Below are positions 21,851 to 34,200 of a stretch of 64,000 nt of DNA, in pieces. Origin of the DNA: Isoetes taiwanensis (Eukaryota > Streptophyta > Lycopodiopsida > Isoetales > Isoetaceae); the NCBI GenBank assembly GCA_021234155.1, contig JAJEKV010000095.1, positions 3,670,621 to 3,734,620 of the forward strand, read 5' to 3'. Every line of letters begins with the position of its first letter. Positions within the stretch are counted from its first letter, which is position 1. The position numbers and the translations under genes were made by a program. A model generated the notes under the pieces. The model was not told where the DNA came from, did not search any database, and saw only the letters and a list, made by a program, of their open reading frames with translations.

Positions 21851-23965
21851 AATAGAATAGAATAGAATAGAATAGAATAGAATAGAATAGAATAGAATAG
21901 AAATTAATGTCCCTTGTGCCCTCAGGCCCCTGGACTTGTGTAACGTGGGCGAGCTCCCTGAAAGGGCGCTAAGAGCACATCACGTTGATTTAATGTAGCC
22001 TTTTCCTATTATTACCAGCACCCCGCTTTACATCGGCTTCATGGCCGTGCGGTGATGCGTCGTTATCAATCAGCTTTTAATTGAACAATTTGTGTGGGGT
22101 TTATGAGCCGTTTCTTGTGCGGTTCATATTACAAGCCCTCTTTTTCTCGTGTACTTTCGATTGTCGTCGGCATTCCACGGATTGCGTCGCGCCATATCTC
22201 TCATTGATTCTGTCCTTGTCATCAGAGTGTGTACCGGTTGTCCCCATCTTATATTTCTGTATTTGTCTCTGATGTCTCCGTATATCGGGCACTCATTAAT
22301 CATGTGGTTCTCATCCTCCACTTCCCCAGTGTCGCAGATTCTGCATATGCGGCACTCATTTTCTATTCCCCACCACCTGTCCTTTTCAATTCTTAGATCA
22401 TGACTCCCCATCCCGAATCTAGCCAGGATGTCTCTTCTGGCCTTTCCTAGCAGGTCATCTCGGTACATCTGGTGTCCTATCTGTTCTTTTGGGTTGAAGA
22501 CTGTCATGAGCCAGAGTGTCTTGCGTCCTGTGTGTTTTTGCAGCCATGTTCTTGTAGCTATATCAGCCCATTCTTCATTCCACTGCCCTTCGTTTATTAG
22601 GTCACTCAGATTCAATCCCATTTCTCTGGTCCACCTTGCTACCTCCTTAAACCATCCACTGCTTATGAGAATGTGTGACTTTGCTGACTCGATGATTGCA
22701 ATACTTGATAGCTTCCCTTGTTGATCTCATGCATTGTCCTTTATTAGGTATCTGATGGTCCTCTCCCATGCTCTCACCTCCATTCGTTCCTGCCCGGTTT
22801 CGAGTATCATGATTGTTAGTGGTGTATTTGCCCGTACCTTAAATTCCTGTTTGTGCCATTGTATGAGGATTCCTTCCTGTTTGTCCCACTTTTTTTGTGC
22901 ATTAAACCCTGGCCCCAAGCTTCAGCCCCGTATAATTGCGTCGTGGCTACTACTGCACTGAATAAGTAACACTTGATGTCCCAGTCAATTATTCTACTTT
23001 TATTGCAGAAATTTTTCATATTGAAATAGCTCCCTATGGCTGATTGGAACCTCATCTCTGCGCCCTTAGCCCATTTCCCCGTGCCGTGTGCATCATACCC
23101 CAGATACCTGTATTCCCCTGATTCCTCTATTTCTGTCTCCATATACCTGAAGGGTCTATGCTTATTCTTATGCCCGAAGATGACTATCTTGGTTTTTGCT
23201 AAATTTACTGTTAGCCCTGTTTTTTCACAGAAGTTTTCCAGTATCTTTAGTAGTCTGTGCATCCCCTTATTCTTTGTGGCCATCATGCTCAGATCATTCA
23301 GTGTACAGCATAATAGCTACCTTAGTATCTCCTAGTGTAGGGGCGTATTCGTCCCCCTGCTGTTCTGCTATGTATCCCTGTAGTACATCTATGTATATCC
23401 CGAATAAAGTCGGGGATAAAGGGCATCCCCCTGTTTGGCCTTTGTATCCACGATCCTATTGCACGCCCTCCATGTTCCATCTTTGCATATACCCTATGGT
23501 ACAGTCTTGCAATTGATCCTACCATGTTTCTTGGAGCATGCATATCTATCAACTTTTGTAGGAGCTTCTCCCTCGGGACTGTGTCGAATGCTTTCCTAAA
23601 ATCTACAAAGCAAACAAATTATTTTCTTTTCCACGTGCTTTGTTACGCTCTATTAATATCTGAGAGGGTTACTAGATGGAGTGCGTGGTTGAGTGTTCGG
23701 TCGAAAGGCGCTTGTCCCCTGTGCCCTCAAATTTCCCTTACGCCCATTGTTTCAATTTCTTTGCCCGGGGCTTTTAGAACCATTTTGCGAAGATGGAACT
23801 CACCATTATTGTCCTATAGTTTCCGAGATCTTGTCTGCTTCCCCCCTTGTGTAGAGGTATGACCCTGTTGTATGTCCACCTGTCTGGGAGCCCGGTATAT
23901 ATTATGCCGTTGAAAATGTCTGTGACTTGTTTCCCTATTGCTGCTGAAATGATTTGTTCATTCTT
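21851..23965 (-). mobile_element. 5'-truncated LINE A with (CTATT)n tail
   Basis: Minus strand. Ten AATAG units (21851-21900) lie exactly at the 3' end, reading (CTATT)10 in the sense of the element. Decayed reverse-transcriptase blocks follow from right to left: GLPDRWTYNRVIPLHKGG near 23900, VDFRKAFDTVPREKLLQKL near 23600, a YT(D)DLS site near 23300, then GLTVNLAKTKIVIFGHKN. The C-terminal CRICRICDT..HMINEC finger is near 22330. A single extra A in the catalytic YTDD codons (about 23298) breaks the frame there. No endonuclease or ORF1 is present, so it is truncated at about 23965. It belongs to the same clade as the LINEs at 42.3 and 57.3 kb. Confidence 0.85.
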
Positions 23966-23989
23966 AATAAAATAAATAATTGTTGGATG

Positions 23990-25360
23990 GACCGCACTAA
24001 AATGCTTCAGTTATTAAGTCGTTTCTGTGACTTGAAATTGGAAGAATGTGCAGGGTACTGCAAATATGTATTAAATTGGATGATATGGTACATAATTTAG
24101 TGCAAGGTAAAAATCTTTTTGTTTTCATCCCATCAATGGCTTGCATGGTACTTACCTTCCCTCTTATGATCTTGAAGTATTTTATAATCACGTCCATTAA
24201 GACTGATATCAGAAAGACCTTTCTCCACATCTTTCATGCAACTTTTCTCTGGCTGGTTGAGGGGACTTATCTCAGGCAAAAAGAATACTCATATAAACCA
24301 TCTTGTCAATTACTTTTAAAAAAGCGTGTAGAGTGCATATATGGACTCTTTTCAATGGGATTCTTCATCTCGTATTGGTTCAGTTTCAAGGGAGCACTCC
24401 AGAGTACTCTTTCCTTTTCCGTTCTTATCTACCCCTAGCTTACAAACAATATGAGAATGCATGAGTATCCTTGCCGGATCCATGCTTCATGTTGTATATG
24501 CACTTGGTTGTCTTCAAATCAGCACCCAAATACCATTTCACCTCATAATCTCCACAGCCAGAATCATTTAGCTTCTCTCCAACTCCATGAGTAGCAAGCA
24601 AAGTAGGAATAGGTGTCTGCAAAAGACCCATCGAAGAACACCATGATTTTCTTTAGGCACCTGAAAGATCCCTATCCAACAAGTGTGATCCTCTGACTGA
24701 ACAAAAAATTTGCCTTCATCACTATCAGACACTAGTGTCAAGGACACCCTTTCAAATTTCTCACCTTTGGGAGGGCAAGGATTAAGAAGGCTGTGAATTT
24801 ACTGGCAGAAAAGAGAATGATGGATGATAAGTTGGATTTGTTCAAGTCGACAGTTGTTGATTTCACTAAGTCATTTATAGTAATGTGGGGAGAATGTAAT
24901 GTTACTCATCACATCCATATACTTCAAGCCCATGGTCTATGGTTTGCAAAGGAATATAGGTGTTTGAGGATATAGAATATGCAGGGAATAGAAAAGTCAC
25001 ATAAATAAGCTAAGAATGCTTCTTTTAGGTTCACCCAACAATGAAGAGAGTGCAGTAACTTATTGCAACAAATGTGCCCATGATTTTATAGAAGGATTAT
25101 GTGTAGGCTAGAAAAGTATAGGGCAAAATATACCATGACATTGGCTAAGGTGCTTAGGAAGAAGGCTAAGCAGGATAAAAAGATGCATGCATAGTGCAAC
25201 TCAAGGTAGCTGAGAACTTAAAATGGTGGAGATCGACCAGGATCAGACAAGGAAAAAGATATGTACCTGCAATGTAACTTTTGATGTCACGTAATAAATT
25301 AATGATTTGTATACAATCTGTACAATTTGTTGTTTAGATGACTTTAGATATTAATAATAG
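23990..25360. other. Mostly non-coding; possible decayed minus-strand exons at 24440-24790
   Basis: At about 24790-24640 the minus strand reads, with breaks, CPPKGEKFERVSLTLVSD and a KFFVQSEDHTCWIGIFQVP stretch, then after a TTTTGCAG acceptor-like site (about 24618) a frame with TPIPTLLATHGVGEKL and YEVKWYLGADLKTTK ending at 24440. This looks like two decayed exons of one protein, but I do not recognise it. The remainder (23990-24430 and 24800-25360) shows nothing I can support. Confidence 0.3.
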
Positions 25361-25441
25361 TTTATTGTGGCCAGGGTGCAAAAAATAGGCCCTCCCATGA
25401 ATTGTAGAAGGGCCAAATTCGCCCTTCATAATATTGCTTAC

Positions 25442-26010
25442 CTTTATGATATAATGTTTGTATCAAAGAATTCATATAACACGTCACAATTTGGTTTTTC
25501 AAGCCCACAAAACCTGGCTTTTTATTTTTAGAATCATAAGCCCAGTATTCCGTTACTTTCTGGACACTCACAACGGCTTCAATTATGAGTATGTCATGTA
25601 CAAGATAACCTCTTGAATCTTACAGGTCATGAAATGACCTACAAAAAATGAAGTGAAACCCCAGTCACTCTTTCTAACACTAAACTGATGCTGGGTATCT
25701 GCAAAATACACAAAGCTTCAGTTTTTTTCTGAACTAAAGAAACCGATTCAAGATTAATAATATTTTGATTCAATTTCTTTAGTTCAACAAATGAACTGAA
25801 GCTTTCTGTACTTTGCGGAGTACTTTGCAAATATTCGCATCAGTTTACACTGAATAACATTATGAGGCTCTAAAATATCACACCATACATTTCTTGACAT
25901 TTGCTTTTGCATCATATTGGCTGACAACGGCTAAATTAATATGTGCAAATCTAGTCCAGCCACAGGGCAGTGACTTTGGGTCAGCACCATCAAGATATAT
26001 TGTCAAGTGG
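25442..26010 (-). pseudogene. MATH-USP (UBP12/13-type ubiquitin protease) fragment
   Basis: Known: plant UBP12/13 have an N-terminal MATH domain, then a USP domain. Seen, right to left on the minus strand: a MATH segment HLTIYLDGADPKSLPCGW through FAHINLAVVSQ (about 26010-25890); a short exon 25698-25643 coding DTQHQFSVRKSDWGFTSF; then 25618-25442 with DSRGYLVHDILIIEAVV, EYWAYDSK, and the USP Cys box GFVGLKNQIVTCYMNSLIQT. The Cys is retained but the usual NQGATCYMN is changed to NQIVTCYMN. The PLSELYDP stretch between the last two exons is lost. GT-AG intron edges remain, so this derives from genomic DNA, not a retrocopy. Truncated on both sides and non-functional. Confidence 0.88.
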
Positions 26011-26116
26011 TCAACATCCTCATGCTCAACCAATTCCAATTGGGGATACGTGCATTTGTGACTGTACAAACTGCACATTGCCCTCTTTCACAAGAATGTC
26101 CATTCCAGATTGTGCT

Positions 26117-26600
26117 TTACATAATTTTATTTGTGGTAAATGTCTGGCATCTGAGGCAATTTTTGACAATAGACATGTTTAAGCAAGAAGGAAATTGCAT
26201 CAGGGCCCCAACTCGCCGGGCTATGGCAATACTAGGTTGCGGAATGTGCATGATATTAGTGAAAAAATTTGCAGCTTGTTCAACATCTGAGCAAGAGTCT
26301 ATTTCAGGTAGCCCCATTATGCGCAGATTGAGGCCTCTGTCTTGCTCGGGATCAGCTATCGGTGATGGGACCTGCTCCCCCTGCTTGTAAAAATCTATGT
26401 CTAAACCTAGAGTTATATGTACATCAGTCATTATGGTATTCTTGCATGAGGCTGGAGCTGTCTGAGTCCTGGCATCTGTGCTCATATCCGGCCCTAGATC
26501 AGCTCTGTGCACTCTGGCCTGTCTAGTTCTAGATCAGTTTGTATACTGAACTGCGGCCTGGTAGAGGGTGTCAGCTCTATAGGGCAATTCGGCAGGGTCT
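26117..26600 (-). pseudogene. LINE ORF1 fragment
   Basis: The minus frame includes RGLNLRIMGLPEIDS, then AANFFTNIMHIPQPSIAIARRVG. This matches in layout the ORF1 of the LINE at 42.3-46.5 kb (AKNIVVAGLPK, then FFKNTMHLVDPGVLYSRRIG). It is the RNA-recognition-like core of a LINE ORF1. No reverse transcriptase follows on the left; the MATH-USP fragment starts about 100 bp away instead. The frame decays upstream of about 26600. Confidence 0.65.
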
Positions 26601-26609
26601 TGGAAGAAA

Positions 26610-29550
26610 GTATAATCAGTATTTGAAGGAATTGCTAAGCTTCTATCATAATAGCAGGGGCAAACATTGTCTGTTCCAAGGCAGGAGATAGCGTATCATG
26701 TTCTGATGCCGGGAGATGTGGAACAATTTATCTCTAATTTCAAGGAACTGCTTTAGAAGATCCCCACCGGGTGTGCTAGGATTCTTACACCCAGCCCGTC
26801 TGATCATGGCGTAGAACCTTCCAAGCGAGCCTGCCACTTGCTAAGCTGGGTTACATAACCTTCCTGGGCCTAAAGGAACCCTGGTTCAAATCTAATATGG
26901 CAGGCTGGTTTTTGCCGTAGACAAGGGCAGCTAGTGAGTTGATAACAGCAAATACCCCAACAATCCAAAATAATAACACAATCCAAACCCGATTCTGGCA
27001 GAGGCGCCAAATCAAACCGGTTTAGGATGGAAAAACGAACTGGGCTGAAGACTCTTGCTGAATCTGCAGGTTGCTATAAAGCGGGCGAATTCATGAATCG
27101 CTTGAGGCCGATCCATTGCCCTTGAGCTGTTGCTGATGTCGCCATGATGTGCTGCTTCTATGGCTGGATGTGCTGCTTCTATGGCTTGGTGCTATCACCT
27201 GAACAAGGCCTCACATGAGCTAGCGCAGGCCTAGGCCCTTGGGCGCCTAGGTGCTTAGGCAGTGCTTAGAGTGGCGTGCAAAGGCAATGAATGATAAGGA
27301 TAATCACATTTTTTATAGGAATTGAAAATTGTAGGACCCCTTTTGGTTTTGCCTTCCTATCATGTACTGGGTATATACTGATTTGAATAGTGGATGTATT
27401 CCCTTTAGAGTCTTAGGAACCAGCAACTAAGCTACTTCATTATGTACTTGCTTGGAATTGAATCTTGATGCATTATATTGGCATATAAAAAGATTCTTAC
27501 TCTATTTATTAACAAGACTTTGCACTATTGGAAGATCACAAAATGTTGTAGTTGGTGAAAAAACAGACTTACCTTTCTAAAAAAACACTGTATAATATCC
27601 TTCAGAATAGCAGAGCTTCATTGGTGGTATGAAATATCAAGTTGTCTCTTTAGTCCATAAAGCATTTCTTACAAAAAGTCATCAATAGAACAAACGATAC
27701 AAAAGGAATAAAAACACTAACAAATGATACAAAAGGCATAAAAACACTAAGGAAGAAGATATGCTAATCTTTGGCGGCCTTGGACATGCAAAAACACCTC
27801 AAAATGTTCTCTAGAAGATGGGCGCCTTTATGAAACATGGAAAAACACCTCAAAAGGTCCTCCAGAAGATGGTTGCCTTCATGGAAAAGGAGCACATAAG
27901 AAGGATGACGAGGAGGTTGCATGCGTGATGGGGAAGTGGCATGCTCATAATGAAAGTTTTATGCGTAGTTAGTGGGCCAATAGAGCATGCCAAATTAAAT
28001 CCGCCTTAACATGACTATTTCAAAATTCAAAATAAAGTTGCCTCGTGGACCATTCACGTGGTTGTTGAGATTCAAAATTTAAATTTCCGCCCTCAACTCA
28101 ACATTGTCGTGTGGACCATTCACGTGGTTGTTGAGATTCAAAATTCAAATTCAAATTTCTCCCCCACAACTCAATATCGCCAAGCACTTGCTATCCTTTC
28201 CATATTCCGAGTGTCTCGCTACCCGTCATTGCCGTCTCGACTATTCCCTTTGCGCTAGCGTAATGTGCTGCAACTTTCGACAACTCATCCTTACTCCCTT
28301 CAGACAATACCTGTAAAGCAGCTGCTACCCTTGCCTTTCTAGATGCACTAGATATCTTCTTACAAAGCCAATCGCTAAATCTTTGATATGAAACTTTTGT
28401 AACCGAATCAGATGATTTTCAAGCACTATTATTTGCCTGAGGCTGAGGAACTACATTAGGACTGGAATCTGTACTTGGTGTATGCAAATTCCCATTAGCC
28501 GACGTGGGTAGGGTATGCTACAGAATAGCCCCAAATGGATGATAGAAAAGAGAACTTTGAGACTATCCAAATGACTTGTTGGGAGCCTGTCCCTGTGAGG
28601 AACCAGGTGTACCCATCTAATTATGTCAATTGTTGGAAGAAGAGATGGAGGCCAATGACTGCTAGTGACCGCATTAAGGTAAGACTATCGACTATGCTTG
28701 GGTTCCTTCCGATAAGAAGAAGCTACTCAATACTGTCAAGATTCTAGTGGTGATTGTTGAAGCATATACAAAAATAATGAAATTGTGCTTATATGTGCGA
28801 AAGAATGTCTTTGTAGTACATGCTAGATATTTATGAAACCTTAGTATTTAGAAGGCATGGATATGCAATCCTTATCGATAAAGCAAGACAAAAACAACTG
28901 CTCAAAGCCCATTAAATCTTAAAAAACCTGCTGACAGTCTGAATCTGCTATAACATACTCTTAAAACGACAATTCAGAAAAAAAATACGACCACAGTTCG
29001 AATCCCACAGTATTTCCAGAGCAAATAGAGATCGCTGTCAACGGTTTTCTGATGGAATATAAAAAACGCAGATCGTCCACAAAACACAGGGATCACAATT
29101 CGATTTTACCATATTTATAAGAAAAATTGAGTTTTTCTTGTTTAAAAGCATCAGAGCTCTGTTTAATCTTTCGTGCTTTTTCCTTTGGTGCTAAAACTGA
29201 AAACTAAGTCTTGGGTTTTGCTTGTTCAAAAGCATCAAAGCTTTTCTTAGTTTTTTCATCAAACCAGATCCTTCTGCTCATACCCTTCAGAACCAACTTC
29301 AAGAAAACAATAGAACAACCGGCCTCTTAGTTCTACCTCTACCTTTTGAGGCATGGTTACACCGACTGTTTTGAGGTTGCGAGCTTTTGAGGCATGGTAA
29401 TAGCTAGGTACAACCTAGAAATAAAGCTTCCATATAAGATGCATGAACATAGCATGCTAAAACCAAAAGAAAGTGAAATAATTTCTTATAGCATGCAATC
29501 TCTAAAAGTAGAGCTATAAAATCTTTCATTCAGCTTATGTTTGAATGTCT
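26610..29550. other. No recognised gene; several short tandem repeats
   Basis: Seen: a short duplication built on GATGTGCTGCTTCTATGGCT (27132-27195); a repeat of ACAAATGATACAAAAGGCAT (27690-27750); a pair with AAAAACACCTCAAAA and AGAAGATGG (27785-27880); and a pair with GTGGACCATTCACGTGGTTG (about 28045 and 28112), each holding a CACGTG G-box core and followed by TTGAGATTCAAAAT. A minus frame at 26646-26837 and a plus frame at 28535-28747 (YPSNYVNCWKKRWRPMTAS) are not recognisable. Confidence 0.45.
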
Positions 29551-29556
29551 TATGTA

Positions 29557-29719
29557 CTAGAGAATCTACGCCCCGAGGGTATTCCGCCGAGGAATTTCCG
29601 AGGCGGCACCGCTAGCTGAGGCGACGCACGAGCGGCGGAGCCGCGAGTGCTGTGCCAAGGCTGGCGGCTCCGCCGAGGAATATTCTGAGGGGAATATTCG
29701 AGGAAAGTAGATTCCCTTA
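29557..29719. mobile_element. GC-rich MITE-like inverted-repeat element
   Basis: A GC-rich 163-bp island in AT-rich surroundings begins CTAGAGAATCTAC (29557-29569) and ends with the near complement GTAGATTCCCTTA (29707-29719). Inside, CCGCCGAGGAATTTCCGAGG and CGCCGAGGAATATTC-type repeats recur. This suggests a small foldback or MITE. A target duplication was not identified. Confidence 0.45.
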
Positions 29720-30198
29720 CGTTCACCTGGACCAATTTTATTTTCCCCTGCTTCATTCCGGCAAGCCGATCCTCGCCGGTGTAGTGGCGCTGCTTCTTTT
29801 GATTGGTTCCGGTGAGGCGCCGAGATAGGTAGATAGGATTTTGTTAAAAAAATTTCAAGTTCTTCAAGTTTCTTGAAACTTGTTGGAGTTTTTTAAAGTA
29901 GAGGATTTCCAGTAGCTTCTGGCGACTTTTTTCTCAGTTATATTTTGTTTGGTGAGGACATGCTTCAAGAATTTGTTTATTTTGTTGTTTTCTTTTAAAT
30001 CTAACTTGTTATTTATGTTCTTTGTTAGGTTTTTGGTTCTGGCATGTCATTAGACCTCTTGGCAAGAATACTATTTTCTTTATAGTCCATATTTACATGC
30101 AGTTACGTTTTCTTGATTCTGGCAGCTCGAGTTCTTCTGGCAGGTAAATTTTCGTCTTTACATTTATTATCCTGGACGCAAAAGTTGTTCCTTTTTGA

Positions 30199-30717
30199 GC
30201 AGTCACTGCAGTGTGGGAAATCCAACTTATTTATTGTATTTCTTATGACACGCTTTTTAAAATTGAATGTGTCAATTGACACACTTCCAATTTTTTTGTG
30301 TCTCATTTGACGCGTTGTGAACACCATTGACACACTTTTTTTATGTTATCAAATGAAGAAAATAATTTGAAATTCTACAACAAAAAGATTACAATATGAA
30401 TTTTGCTATGAAAGATGAGTTTATATAAATATAAGGAAAATGAAAATTTCTATTTGAATATTAATTCTTCTTGCAATACATTAAGCCTTGTACAGACAAC
30501 TCTTGTGTATTTGGGGCTCTATTGTTTTTTTTTGACACACCTAATATTCTTAAGTGTGTCAAATGACACATTTAAAATTTTTTAAAGTCTCTTTTGACGC
30601 ATTTTATCAAACTATAAATTCTCTTTTGACACATTTTCTCTACGGAAGATGTCTCTTTAACACATTTTTTTGCTTTTGACACCCTCTGGGGTGTCAAATT
30701 CCCACACTGGTCAGGCA
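30199..30717. mobile_element. Non-autonomous TIR element with TTTGACACA subterminal motifs
   Basis: The left end reads GCAGTCACTGCAGTGTGGGAA (30199-30219) and the right end is the approximate complement of GCAGTGCCTGACCAGTGTGG (ending about 30717). At least eight copies of TGTGTCAA, TTGACACA or TTTGACGC lie just inside both ends (30248-30330 and 30530-30705). There is no coding sequence. It sits immediately 3' of the GDSL lipase fragment. hAT-like or a related superfamily; the exact ends and target duplication are unresolved. Confidence 0.6.
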
Positions 30718-30819
30718 CTGCTTTACTTGCTGGAAGTCTCTTACTTGTTCCTTTTAGAATTTCAAAGAGCAAAATCAGAAGTATTTGGGGAAAAAATAGA
30801 ACAATTACCAAGACCTTAC

Positions 30820-31210
30820 AGGATGGTTCCAGTTGTATTATACGAACCACTACCAGCACGAGCAAAATTCACTCCAAATTCAAGGTTCTGAGGGTGTGAT
30901 CTAAAGGGTGGAATCAGGGAAAGCCCCAAATGCAGGGCTAAAAGGACAGAAATTCGCAATACATCAGCATTATACTAAGAATGGCGGAAATGTGCAAAGG
31001 TTAGATCTTACCAATATAGTCAGTGATGAGAAATCCATCAGAAAATCGTCCAGTAGCGACTTGGCCTAGAAAATTGATTCCGTAAGGATGAAAATTTGCC
31101 CTGGCGGAGGCATAGGCAAGAATATTGTTGTTTCTGGCATCAACAAAGGATGCGCCAAAGATGAACCAAATTACAATTTCAGTTGTAATTTGGAATTTTG
31201 GATCAACCAT
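30820..31210 (-). pseudogene. GDSL esterase/lipase fragment (two exons)
   Basis: Known: plant GDSL lipases begin with a signal peptide and a block FGDSLVD.GNNN. Seen: exon 1 (31210-31012, donor GGTAAG) encodes FGASFVDARNNN, then ARANFHPYGINF and TGRFSDGFLITDYIG. Exon 2 (30887-30820, CAG acceptor) encodes LEFGVNFARAGSGSYNTTG, the block II region with its conserved Gly. The Asp of the GDS motif is replaced by Ala while the Ser remains. No signal peptide is coded and the catalytic Asp-His end is missing. Truncated next to the TIR element at 30.2-30.7 kb. Confidence 0.85.
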
Positions 31211-31219
31211 GAAACTGTT

Positions 31220-34200
31220 GTGTGTTTGGGAAATTGCTGAAACTATGAAAACATTATGAAGTGTTAATGTTTGAAAACACTATGAAGTGTTAATGTTTTA
31301 ATGTTATTGTTCTGAAGTTTTGAATTCTGAAATGCTATGTCTGTATTGTCATTGTAACTGTAATCTTGTAATTCTAAGTTTAATATCAAATAACAGCTGG
31401 TGGAGATAGAGTTACTGTGGTGGAGATAGAATTATTGTTTTTAAAACACATGGAACAAGGTGCTGTCGCGCAGTGGGTTGCCCCCTAGAAAAATATAAGG
31501 AGATAGAAAGTGAAGCAAAGTCAAAGAATCGACAATGAAAATAGTGTGCTAGAGCATAAGAAAATTTTAGTAGAATGAAGCTATGTATGTGATGATAGTA
31601 AGGAAGAGAAGCTTTATTTGAGAAGTTAATGTAGAACTATAGAAAGCAAATGTGGTTGTTTTAATATGTAGGAGAGAGAGAGTGAAGTGCAATGAGGAGT
31701 ATGTTGCAGCAAAATGAATGAAAATGATTAGGGTTATTGTTATGAGAACGTGGGAAGTGCAAATCGATGTAGATATTCTTGTTTTGATTGGTAGCTATGA
31801 GAAGAGGAAATAAAAATCTAAATTTAATATAAACAGACAATCAAATGTGAAGTCAAATTAAATAGAAGAAGGAAGAAGTGGAGTGATTACGGAGATATAC
31901 AAAGATTTGCGAGTAGAGAATGAAGTTGAATATATGATGGGAGAATGTATATAATAGAAGAGTGGACCAAGTGTCAAGGAGTGAAAGTAATTTCAATCTT
32001 AGCAGGTGTGGTTGATATGGTAGCATCTTCAAATAAAATGAATGCGATGCATAGAAAAGAGGCAATAATTGTTTAGGTAAAGTGTGGTCGATCAGTAGTT
32101 AGTCGTTGTATACATCATGCAAGGAGGAAGACATGACCGAAAATGATTAGGCATGAATGATGTAGCTTGTATTACATCACAAACATTGAATATAAAATAG
32201 TCATGTTTATCAGTAGAAAGCAAGGAGGCTTCATTTGTGTAACTGTCATATGGAGTGCCAACGAGAATATGCATTGAGTTGATAATCCCTTGTTGTACTC
32301 CTATAAGATATCACAATCATGAGTGTATTGCCTAAGAATCCCTTGTTGTACTCCTATGAAGTAGCCTACTCATGAGGGTATGGACTCCCATGGATGTACT
32401 ATATACAAAAAAATGAATCGCCAATGTTATGTGAATGTGCACACAAAAGCAGTTAATATAGAGAAAAAAAGAATGTCCATAAGACAAACTGGCTACGTAT
32501 AATCGACAAAGTAAAGTACACACAATTTTAGGATTACTACATAATACAAGTTAGATAAAGAGCTACTTCTGAAAAACATGTGTGAAAATATAAAAGCTAA
32601 TAGTGGTAGAAATGTATAGCACATAGTGGGGGGATTATATGACAACAGATTACAGACGAAAGGTTAAAGTTCGTAAAGAAAGATGATAGTGTACATATAA
32701 ATGACAAGATAATGTTGCAAGACTTTTGTGTTCATTCTCATAAATAACAAATCAAGCATAACTTCCATGAGTGTTGATGGCAAAACAAGTCAAGGTAGGG
32801 GACAAATTTGTAGGTGAGTTATGTCATAATAATTGATTTAAAGACATGTACAAGAACAAGAATTCAAACACATTAGTTTAAAGTCCTGGATTTGACTATG
32901 AAGATGATAGTTGAGTTTGTGAACTTGATATAGTAATCTGTTGTGTTCTAAAAGTAGAAAATAAAGTGCACCAAGATTGTTCAAAATACATAAAGTACCA
33001 ACCGTAAAGAAAATTACCCAATGAAGCTAACATAATGAGACTAAATAATACAGAACTAAATTTACATATCAATAAATGTTGAGATTCATATACATGCATG
33101 AGGTTAGAAAACAATATAGAAAGAGAATAAATTTAATGGCTGCTTACACAGGTTGGTTATGTTATGAACGCAAATTATCCAAGGGACAAATGGAGCGGCC
33201 AGATTGTGAAAATATGAAAGAAAAAATTACAAGTAAGAACAATGGTTGATTCTTATAAGTTGGGTGTTGTTAATGTAGGTAGTTGCAGTAAGGAACATCA
33301 AGATTAAATACAAAAGGCATTATAGACAACAATATCTTATCAAAGAAGAGGCTAGGCTCAGAAGTACTGAAAACTCTGATAAACAAATAGAGTTACATAA
33401 GCTTATATAATAATGTTGCAAAGTATATTATTTATATGAGACAGTCATGTTACGGAGAGCAGACCAAGGAGATCTGCAAAATGTGGTGTAGATATAAAAG
33501 GATTCGTGCATCCGTCATAGAAACTTGTAACAGTTGCTATGATAGTTGTGGACTTAGTAAATGAATGAGGATTGTGTAACAAGCCTTCAATGTATAAGCC
33601 CTCAGTAGCATCTAAATGAAGTAGAATTTCATAGCTAGGAATGAAAAGATGCCAGTGCCTGATGTTATTACAATAATCACAATCGCCATGGTGAACAGTG
33701 CAATTATTGTTTGACACCTTATAATTGGTAATGGATAACCATACACCGGGAATAAGATATTTGCGAGCTCGTCTGGATTCACCCACATCTGCAGCTACAG
33801 TGATTGTTTGTGTTGCAAATGTGTCGACAACATCTGCAGCAATGTGTGCAAATTTGATAATGAATCTGTATTTATGGGTGAGGTGGGTGAGGTAGACCTG
33901 TAACGAACAAGGACATAGACATGGATTTCATTGTCTGGCAACTCAGCTAGGGAATAAGAATGCTGGAAATCAAGATTAGTACTTGTCAACGGCAATGGAT
34001 AAGAAGGCATTATGAAAGAGCAGTATGAATTAACGAAAATGGATTGTGTAATACAGTTATATAGGAAACATGTTGCAGAATTAATTGCAGAAGACAGTTT
34101 AAAGATCAAACTGAAAACTACAGATGGCATGCATGGTCAATTTGTGGTTGGAGTTTGTGCATGTGCGATGCTGAAAAAGGAAAAGCAAAAAGCAACAGAC

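Noticed and set aside
25442-25618. Active deubiquitinase because the catalytic Cys is present
   Set aside because: Only the first part of the USP domain exists; the His/Asp boxes and half of MATH are missing.
30840-31210. Working GDSL lipase
   Set aside because: No signal peptide, GAS for GDS, and the distal exons with the catalytic Asp and His are absent.
33445-34130. Two adjoining minus-strand frames of over 110 codons, considered as a Helitron or other element gene
   Set aside because: No Rep, helicase or other motif can be read, and composition is pyrimidine-driven. Left as non-coding.
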